Both the position numbers and the translations under genes were made by a program. Positions 1 to 4,701 of a DNA stretch of 5,761 bases are shown in pieces. Numbering within the stretch: position 1 is the first letter of the stretch; each line of letters begins with the position of its first letter. Source of the DNA: Candidatus Cloacimonadota bacterium (GTDB taxonomy: Bacteria > Cloacimonadota > Cloacimonadia > JGIOTU-2); NCBI GenBank assembly GCA_030628975.1, contig DAOVPZ010000081.1, forward strand, positions 1 to 5,761. Reading direction: 5' to 3'. The notes beneath the pieces were generated by a model, which did no database searches, had not been told where the DNA came from, and was given only the letters and a program-made list of their open reading frames with translations.

Positions 1-1305
1 ATTGAAAGTGGAATCAGCAGGAAATTGGACATTTAACGGCACCAGAACAGTATCACCAGGCCAGACATATTCAATAGGTATTTCAAGATATATATGTTCG
101 GTGATTCCATACTCATAACATCCCATATCAATAATTGCTATTCCATCTCCATCTCCATCAAATACTCTTGGATTACCATCCAAATCAAAAGGGTATAAAT
201 TCATACCAGTAGTATCTGGTGTGCCAGTATCAATACAGGGAGAGTTTGCTTGAAAATGAAAATCATAATTAAATACATCAACAAACAATGGGTCTTCACT
301 TATACAGCCTATACCTGGAGAAGAGGAATAATAATTCCCAAGTTCATTATCCCAGACATCACAATATTGTGTTATTACTCCACCATAACTATGATAAATC
401 CCATAATCATTATTGCTTGAAATTATGTTATTGATTAATGTAGGATGTCCACCAACAATAGATATCCCTCCACCTGCTGGGGAGGTATGAGTAGTGGTAT
501 TCCCAAAAATAATATTATTCCTAATAATTGGGCTACCTCCATGAATGCAATGAATACCACCTCCATACCAATCAGTATCGTTATCATATATCAAGTTATT
601 TTCAATAATAGGACTTGAAAAATAGACTGCAATTCCACCACCACCACCATCAATATCATTAACCGCATGATTTTCTTTTATAATATTATTCCTGATAATA
701 ACAGGCAATGAGCAATCATCAGTGTGATGCAAAAGTATTCCACCTCCACCTCCGAGATTGTAGGCTATGGCGCTATTGTTTTCAATAATATTATTCTGAA
801 TAACTGCATTACAAACATGGGCACATACAATTCCACTGCCACCTCCATGCACACCACCAGCCCCAGCTACACAATAAATAATTATGTTATTCTGAATAGT
901 CGGGGAAGCATTCCAGCACCTAATTCCTCCACCCCATCCTTCTCCTCTTGCATTTGTTATAGTAAACCCATCAATTATATCAGTATTTTTTTGATAAGTG
1001 CCAGACAAGTAAAATCCTTTGCCATCATTTTCACAATCAATTATACAGCATTCAGGACCATTTTCGGATTTAACTACTATATGTTTTACATTTCCATCCC
1101 AGGTAAGATTCTTATTATTCGTTCCTGTATAGATTCCATTAGCTACTAATACAGTATCTCCATTACTTGCAGCATTAATACCTTCCTGAATTGTGAGATA
1201 ATCACCACCTCCATTCATATCTACATAAATTGTCTCTGCATTTAATATCTGCAAGGTAGCGAATAAAATGCAAATAATTATAATGTTTATTATTTTTGCT
1301 TTCAC
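1..1305 (-). CDS. Secreted right-handed parallel beta-helix repeat protein, choice-of-anchor Q-like, C-terminus cut by window edge
   Basis: A surface or secreted protein of unknown ligand; the first 435 residues are present and the frame is open to the window edge. Residues 1-23 form a signal peptide (MKAKIINIII core, cleavage likely after LNA). Residues 25-60 (TIYVDMNGGGDYLTIQEGIN, then AASNGDTVLVANGIYTG) are the classic N-cap of beta-helix proteins. Six rungs follow at about 125-296, each a GGGI-type turn then a P-x-I-I-x-N-N-I-I strand. Residues 354-400 (NSPCIDTG, DLDGNPR, DGDGDG, IDMGCYEYG) match the choice-of-anchor Q ending. From about 401 a new domain starts; PGDTVLVPLNV resembles the first strand of a cohesin-like fold. 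By family habit more beta-sandwich and perhaps a sorting domain should follow outside the window. The GTG start is chosen because AGGAGG lies 6 bases upstream and the signal peptide begins there; the next in-frame ATG (codon 30) would lose it. Confidence 0.9.
   Translation of the reverse strand, partial: MKAKIINIIIICILFATLQILNAETIYVDMNGGGDYLTIQEGINAASNGDTVLVANGIYTGTNNKNLTWDGNVKHIVVKSENGPECCIIDCENDGKGFYLSGTYQKNTDIIDGFTITNARGEGWGGGIRCWNASPTIQNNIIIYCVAGAGGVHGGGSGIVCAHVCNAVIQNNIIENNSAIAYNLGGGGGILLHHTDDCSLPVIIRNNIIKENHAVNDIDGGGGGIAVYFSSPIIENNLIYDNDTDWYGGGIHCIHGGSPIIRNNIIFGNTTTHTSPAGGGISIVGGHPTLINNIISSNNDYGIYHSYGGVITQYCDVWDNELGNYYSSSPGIGCISEDPLFVDVFNYDFHFQANSPCIDTGTPDTTGMNLYPFDLDGNPRVFDGDGDGIAIIDMGCYEYGITEHIYLEIPIEYVWPGDTVLVPLNVQFPADSTFN
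418..933 (-). repeat. Six beta-helix rung repeats inside the secreted protein gene
   Basis: Six degenerate repeats encode successive rungs, with the paired asparagines at residues 139-140, 171-172, 206-207, 236-237, 263-264 and 292-293, so spacing is 27-35 residues. Each unit has a glycine turn (GGGI or GGGGGI) followed by PTIQNNII, AVIQNNII, VIIRNNII, PIIENNLI, PIIRNNII or PTLINNII. At DNA level the shared core read on the plus strand is close to AATATTATTCCTGATAAT, most alike at about 509-530, 681-701 and 785-802. The units are longer than the textbook 22-25 residue rung because the glycine loops vary in length. Confidence 0.85.
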
Positions 1306-1311
1306 AGCAAA

Positions 1312-1317
1312 CCTCCT
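1312..1317 (-). promoter_or_regulatory. Strong Shine-Dalgarno (AGGAGG) deciding the GTG start of the beta-helix gene
   Basis: The minus strand reads AAAAGGAGGTTTGCTGTG: a perfect AGGAGG, six bases, then GTG. This fixes the start at 1305 although the codon is not ATG. It also shows that the organism uses Shine-Dalgarno initiation on at least some genes, unlike many Bacteroidota. Confidence 0.85.
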
Positions 1318-1345
1318 TTTTGAGTTACTTATTAAAAGCATCAAA

Positions 1346-1373
1346 AGAATCTTTTTAAATAAAATTTTGTCAA
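1346..1373 (-). promoter_or_regulatory. Candidate sigma70-type promoter of the beta-helix gene
   Basis: On the minus strand a perfect -35 hexamer TTGACA (1373-1368) is followed after 16 bases by GATTCT (1351-1346), a -10 that keeps only the second, third and last consensus bases. Transcription would start near 1339, giving a leader of about 34 bases that contains the Shine-Dalgarno. The -35 is convincing; the -10 is weak and could be shifted. Confidence 0.5.
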
Positions 1374-1459
1374 GAACTTTTTTTGTTTACTCATAATGCA
1401 ATAATTACTATTATTATTTACTTCTAAATTTATTTTATAAATCTTAATATAGCAACTAC

Positions 1460-1478
1460 ATAGAATTTATAATTCTAT
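1460..1478. repeat. Perfect 8-bp inverted repeat with 3-base spacer
   Basis: ATAGAATT (1460-1467), TAT, AATTCTAT (1471-1478): the arms are exact reverse complements. The symmetry would suit a dimeric DNA-binding protein, or a weak all-AT hairpin. It lies about 87 bases upstream of the leftward -35 and 134 bases before the rightward -35, with no run of T after it on either strand, so it is not a terminator. In such AT-rich sequence it could be chance. Confidence 0.4.
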
Positions 1479-1649
1479 AACCAAAACCACATTATATCTA
1501 AAGAAATTCATAATAATATTTTAAAAAAGATACTAAAATCAGAAAAAGAAAAGAAATTTACATCATTAAAATTTATCTTAACAACTTCTAAAGAATTACA
1601 AACCAAAATAATTGACAATGAAAATATTCTAATTAAATATATCAATTAG
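1473..1649 (+). pseudogene. Start-less open frame, possible C-terminal remnant of an unknown gene
   Basis: From 1473 to the TAG at 1647-1649 there are 58 codons without a stop in sequence where stops are frequent, but no ATG, GTG or TTG in frame and no ribosome binding site. The translation is lysine- and isoleucine-rich and looks protein-like towards its end (KFILTTSKELQTKIIDNEN, then a short ILIKYIN tail). I do not recognise the family; the tail faintly recalls the end of small nucleotidyltransferase domains, which I would not rely on. A hairpin begins at its stop codon. It may be the decayed 3' end of a lost gene, or simply a chance open frame. Confidence 0.2.
1612..1639 (+). promoter_or_regulatory. 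Candidate promoter for the SDR gene and perhaps the genes after it
   Basis: A perfect TTGACA (1612-1617) is followed after 16 bases by TAAATA (1634-1639). Transcription would begin near 1647, leaving a leader of about 57 bases that starts with the inverted repeat at 1645-1676. The -35 is strong. The -10 is poor, and several other A/T hexamers nearby fit about equally well. Confidence 0.35.
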
Positions 1650-1676
1650 TTTTGTTTTCTATAAATCAAAACTGAT
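1645..1676 (+). terminator. Hairpin: terminator-like or 5'-leader stem-loop
   Basis: The arms AATTAGTTTTG-type (1645-1654) and CAAAACTGAT (1667-1676) pair over 10 bp with one G-U, around a 12-base loop. It starts at the stop codon of the open frame ending at 1649, as a terminator would, but the stem is AT-rich and no T-run follows. If the promoter at 1612-1639 is real, the same hairpin would sit at the very 5' end of the SDR transcript and could stabilise it. The sequence does not decide between the two. Confidence 0.3.
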
Positions 1677-1703
1677 AATAAGAAGGATAATTAATAGAGA
1701 ATA

Positions 1704-2708
1704 ATGAATATTTTATTAACAGGCGCAACAGGATTTATTGGATCTCATTTGGTAAATCGTCTTGTAAAAGAAGAATATGAAGTTACTTGTGTTGTCAGGA
1801 AAACAAGTAATATTGAGGATTTAAAGAAATTAGATGTCAAAATCTTTATGGCAGATTTGAGAGATAAAGAAAGTTTAACAAATTTACCTAACAATATTGA
1901 TATTGTTTACCATTTAGCAGCATACGGTATTTTTTCAGCAACCTCCGAAAAAATATATCAAGAAATGGTTGAAACAAATGTTCATGCAACAACTAATCTG
2001 TTTTTATCAATTATTGAAAAGAATCCAAAATTAAAAAAATTCATTCATTTTAGTAGTCTGGCAGCTGTTGGTTTTCAAAGAGGAACAGTAATTAATAATA
2101 ATACAGAACCACTTCCCGATACTCTTTATGGAGAATCAAAATATCAAGGTGAGTGTGAAATAAAAAAATTGGCGCAATCTTATAAAACGCCACTTGTTAT
2201 AATTCGCCCAAGCTTAGTATATGGCAAAAATGATTTCACATCTGATTTTTTGAAATCAGTCAGGTTGATTAAAAAAGGCATTTTTCCAACTTTTGGAAAT
2301 GGCAAGAATTTGATGTCACCTGTAATATTTGTGGATGACTTAATTGAAATTTGTATTAGGTTTATGAAATCAGAAAAAGTAGGCACATTTATTTGTGCTA
2401 ATGATGAAAAATTTACTATAAATTATTTTGTTGAAACAATCTCTGAAAAATTAAGCAAAAAAAGGGGGTCGATAAAAATTCCTGTTTGGTTTGGATCAAT
2501 TTCTATTTACCCTATTGAAATTCTTTTTAAATTAATTAATAAAACTGCTCCTTTGAATAGTAGAAGAATTAAAGATTTAAGTGTTGATAGATTGTTCAAA
2601 GATATTCATAAGGATTTAGATGAAGCGATAAATTATCATCCTACAACCAACTTAAAAGAAGGGGTTGATATTGTTGTTGATTGGTATAAAGAAAATAAGT
2701 TAATTTGA
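1704..2708 (+). CDS. NAD(P)-dependent epimerase/dehydratase family protein (extended SDR)
   Basis: A cytoplasmic 334-residue enzyme of the extended short-chain dehydrogenase/reductase superfamily, of usual length. The Rossmann dinucleotide motif TGATGFIG is at 6-13, the adenine-side acidic residue at D51 (MADLRD), HLAA at 70-73, the catalytic serine region HFSSLAAVG at 115-123, and the catalytic pair Y142-x3-K146 in YGESK. RPSLVYG (168-174) and FVDDL (209-213) are the usual substrate-domain landmarks. Such enzymes oxidise, reduce, epimerise or dehydrate sugar nucleotides, or act on steroid/flavonol-like alcohols; the exact substrate cannot be read here, and the C-terminal half (about 255-300) is divergent. 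The methyltransferase downstream favours a sugar-related role by inference. The ATG gives the Rossmann motif its normal distance from the N-terminus. The ribosome binding site is weak: AAGAAGGA ends 16 bases upstream and AGAGA lies 3 bases upstream. Confidence 0.9.
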   Translation: MNILLTGATGFIGSHLVNRLVKEEYEVTCVVRKTSNIEDLKKLDVKIFMADLRDKESLTNLPNNIDIVYHLAAYGIFSATSEKIYQEMVETNVHATTNLFLSIIEKNPKLKKFIHFSSLAAVGFQRGTVINNNTEPLPDTLYGESKYQGECEIKKLAQSYKTPLVIIRPSLVYGKNDFTSDFLKSVRLIKKGIFPTFGNGKNLMSPVIFVDDLIEICIRFMKSEKVGTFICANDEKFTINYFVETISEKLSKKRGSIKIPVWFGSISIYPIEILFKLINKTAPLNSRRIKDLSVDRLFKDIHKDLDEAINYHPTTNLKEGVDIVVDWYKENKLI

Positions 2709-2815
2709 ATGAAAACAAAAGAACTATCTGTATGACATTTTTTCATTACATATATTTGAAATACAACCAAAATAGTCATTAGTTATTCAAAATTTTAAAG
2801 GCAAATAATTATATA
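2709..2815 (+). other. Short gap before the methyltransferase; weak internal promoter possible
   Basis: These 107 bases are AT-rich. TTGAAA (2756-2761) followed after 18 bases by TAGTTA (2780-2785) could be a weak promoter. An 8-bp repeat, AATGAAAA (2708-2715) with TTTTCATT (2740-2747), has a 24-base loop, too loose for a terminator. I find no convincing terminator, so read-through from the SDR gene is likely. The only ribosome-site candidate is AAAGG (2797-2801), 14 bases before the next ATG. Confidence 0.3.
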
Positions 2816-3634
2816 ATGACCCTGTTAGAAAGACTTGGAAAGATAAAAATTATTGAGATATTATTTCATTTCTTTTTTCATAGATTGAAACTTCGTTTTT
2901 TTGTTGATGGATTTCTTCATCTATTTCCATTAAAAAAAAGAATACCTGAAAGTGGAACCTTTTATCGGTGTCGCTATTTAGAAACAATTTTTGTGGCAGA
3001 TGAATTTTTTAATCGTAAACTTTATCATAATGGTGTTCCTGAAAACACTACCACATTTGTAGATCTTGGCTGTAATATTGGCCTTTTTATTGCTCTAATA
3101 GTGCATATTACAAAACAAAGGGATTTGCGTGGCTTAGCGATAGATGCAAATCAAGATATGATAAACGAAACAAACTGGATTATCAAAAAAAATGGATTGA
3201 AAGAAGTTTATACAATTCATGGATTGGTTGGTTCTCAGGACTCAAATGATTCCGAAGAATTTTATATTAATCCTTCAAATTTGGCATCCTCGAAATATCC
3301 TATTTATGAACCTGGTGTTCCGGAAGTAAAAGGGTGGAAGAAAACTATTGTCCCCAAAATAAATCTTGAAGCTCAATGGAAAAAACATTTTGGCAATATG
3401 CCTTGCGACTTATTGAAAATTGACATAGAAGGTTCTGAAAAGGACTTTTTGGTTCCTATAAATCCTTTTGTTCAGCGAGTTGAAGCTATCTTAATCGAAT
3501 GGCATACTTGGATTATCTCCTTTAAACAAGTTAAAGATATACTTTATGAGTATGGTTTCGTTCTGGAAAATATTTTAGAAGATCGTGGTGTTAGAGGTGT
3601 AGCTTTCTTTACCAGAATGCAAAGAAACAATTAG
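2816..3634 (+). CDS. FkbM family SAM-dependent methyltransferase
   Basis: A 272-residue class I methyltransferase; FkbM relatives transfer methyl from S-adenosylmethionine to hydroxyls, often on sugars of polysaccharides, glycolipids or natural products. Motif I, the SAM-binding glycine loop, is FVDLGCNIGLF at 81-91. An acidic strand end follows in GLAIDANQD (106-114). The family signature DLLKIDIEGSEKDFL is at 198-212, with LIEWH at 226-230. The family's usual length is about 230-280. The first 40 residues are rich in F, L, I and basic residues (IEILFHFFFHRLKLRFFVDG), suggesting membrane or lipid-linked substrate contact by inference. Residues 150-190 form a longer linker before the signature, possibly substrate-specific. 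An in-frame TAG at 2780 rules out a much longer start; the ATG has no good Shine-Dalgarno. The gene ends one base before the next, which implies coupled translation and a shared pathway. The acceptor is unknown. Confidence 0.9.
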   Translation: MTLLERLGKIKIIEILFHFFFHRLKLRFFVDGFLHLFPLKKRIPESGTFYRCRYLETIFVADEFFNRKLYHNGVPENTTTFVDLGCNIGLFIALIVHITKQRDLRGLAIDANQDMINETNWIIKKNGLKEVYTIHGLVGSQDSNDSEEFYINPSNLASSKYPIYEPGVPEVKGWKKTIVPKINLEAQWKKHFGNMPCDLLKIDIEGSEKDFLVPINPFVQRVEAILIEWHTWIISFKQVKDILYEYGFVLENILEDRGVRGVAFFTRMQRNN

Positions 3635-3635
3635 T

Positions 3636-4622
3636 ATGAAAAAGATCATCATTTTTGCAGTAATAGGCTTGTTTTTAGTAATAATATGGCTTAAATTAAT
3701 TGATGTTGAGGAGATGTTCTCTTATTTTAAAAATATTAATATATACTACCTTATTCTAACTGTTTTTTTCGTACTTTTAGCAATTTCTTTAAGAGCTATT
3801 CGCTGGCATTTTATCACAAAAAGACTTATTCCCACTTTCAAAATTCCAGATGCTTTGCGATACTATTTTATAGGAGCATTTGTAGATTTTTTGATTCCGA
3901 TTCGAATTGGAGAATTAATTAAGAGCTATAAAGTAAAAAAGGTATATAATGAACCAATCTCCAAAACTGTATCTACTATTTTTATCGACCGTTTGATGGA
4001 TGCTTTTCCAATAATATTTATTGTCATATTATTACCCTTTATTAAATACAAACTTACAAATGTTATTAATTATCTTATTACAATTCTTGTCATTTTACTT
4101 TGTTTGGGTGTGGTAATTCTAATATTATTTCTAAGTTATCCAGATTCTGTTTCAAAATCCATAATAAAAGTTTTTGCAAAAACAAAATTAGCAAAACGAA
4201 TTTCATATTTAGTAAACAATTTCTTAAACTCTTTAAAAGATGTACAGTTGAATATTCAATTATTTTTTACAATTGCTCTTTTTTCTATTATAGCTATTAT
4301 ATCAAATTGTCTTGCTTTTTGGTTTGTATTAAAAGCCTTTGGAGACCATACTATATTGATGCCAATAGCATTTTTTGGTTATGGTTTATTATTTCTATCA
4401 TATATTATTCCAGCTCCTCCAGCATTAATCGGCTCTAATGAGTTGATTTCAGTATTAATTTTTACGGGCATTTTTGGATATAATAAAGAATTCATAAGTG
4501 CAATTACATTGTTTTTCCATTCACTTATGACATTAGTTATGTTGTTAATCGGAATTTCATTAATAAAACATTATCATATCCATCTGAAGGAGTTCCTTAC
4601 AAAAAATCGAAAAAAATCATAA
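3636..4622 (+). CDS. Lysylphosphatidylglycerol synthase TM-domain / UPF0104 (AglD-like) membrane protein
   Basis: A 328-residue inner-membrane protein with about seven to eight hydrophobic segments (roughly 3-20, 36-53, 76-89, 122-135, 142-167, 208-232, 240-259, 286-310). Family landmarks are visible: LRAIRW at 52-57, PIRIGELIKSY at 88-98 (the P-x-R-x-G-E motif), IDRLMD at 117-122, and a late proline/glycine loop IPAPPALIGSNE at 258-269. The family includes the membrane half of MprF, where it moves a modified phospholipid across the bilayer, and archaeal AglD, needed in protein glycosylation. This protein lacks the soluble synthase part. A role in handling a lipid or lipid-linked glycan is inferred from family and position. 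TAG of the methyltransferase and this ATG are separated by a single T (TAGTATG), so translation is probably coupled. It is very AT-rich, partly because Phe, Ile and Leu codons dominate. Confidence 0.88.
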   Translation: MKKIIIFAVIGLFLVIIWLKLIDVEEMFSYFKNINIYYLILTVFFVLLAISLRAIRWHFITKRLIPTFKIPDALRYYFIGAFVDFLIPIRIGELIKSYKVKKVYNEPISKTVSTIFIDRLMDAFPIIFIVILLPFIKYKLTNVINYLITILVILLCLGVVILILFLSYPDSVSKSIIKVFAKTKLAKRISYLVNNFLNSLKDVQLNIQLFFTIALFSIIAIISNCLAFWFVLKAFGDHTILMPIAFFGYGLLFLSYIIPAPPALIGSNELISVLIFTGIFGYNKEFISAITLFFHSLMTLVMLLIGISLIKHYHIHLKEFLTKNRKKS

Positions 4623-4635
4623 TAATTTGTTTTTA

Positions 4636-4662
4636 TTGACAGCTTTTACAATAATTTATTTT
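4636..4662 (+). promoter_or_regulatory. Candidate promoter of the DUF6754-type gene
   Basis: In the 79-base gap a perfect TTGACA (4636-4641) is followed after a short 15-base spacer by TATTTT (4657-4662). Transcription would start near 4669, giving a leader of about 33 bases, close to that of the leftward gene. An alternative -10, TATTTG at 4664-4669, has too long a spacer for a standard sigma70 promoter. No terminator for the preceding gene is visible. Confidence 0.4.
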
Positions 4663-4701
4663 TTATTTGAAAATATTTTCCATTTTTTCACTGGAGCAAC
4701 T

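Larger units (their letters stand above)
1306..1703. other. Divergent non-coding region, very AT-rich
   Basis: These 398 bases separate the leftward beta-helix gene from the rightward SDR gene. They hold the leftward promoter and ribosome binding site next to 1305, an inverted repeat at 1460-1478, a start-less open frame at 1473-1649, a candidate rightward promoter at 1612-1639 and a hairpin at 1645-1676. The part from about 1380 to 1459 is low-complexity AT sequence in which I see nothing further. No tRNA-like or recognisable structured RNA element was found. Confidence 0.7.

Noticed and set aside
418..933. Regularly spaced repeats that could suggest a CRISPR array
   Set aside because: Repeats are degenerate, in frame, and encode beta-helix rungs. 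Spacing varies and there are no exact repeats of CRISPR length.
724..1149. A 141-codon open frame on the plus strand
   Set aside because: It lies antisense within the beta-helix gene, whose minus-strand translation shows a signal peptide, rungs and family motifs. The plus-strand frame is a low-complexity shadow of the repeats, with no ribosome binding site.
2180..2386. A 68-codon open frame on the minus strand
   Set aside because: Entirely inside the SDR gene, opposite strand, no recognisable motif or ribosome binding site.
2709..2735. Eight-codon open frame starting ATGAAAACAAAAG just after the SDR stop
   Set aside because: Too short to call, no ribosome binding site of its own, no sign of a leader-peptide attenuator behind it.
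3420..3425. TTGACA hexamer inside the methyltransferase gene
   Set aside because: It is part of the codons for the KIDIEG signature, conserved for protein reasons, and no gene start follows at a suitable distance.
4100..4438. A 112-codon open frame on the plus strand
   Set aside because: Frame-shifted shadow within the membrane protein gene. Its translation is a Ser/Tyr/Asn-rich jumble while the real frame carries the family motifs.
4669..4680. Perfect 12-base palindrome GAAAATATTTTC before the DUF6754-type gene
   Set aside because: All-A/T interior with no loop, no T-tract placed as in a terminator, and expected by chance in this composition. An operator role cannot be excluded but is not supported.
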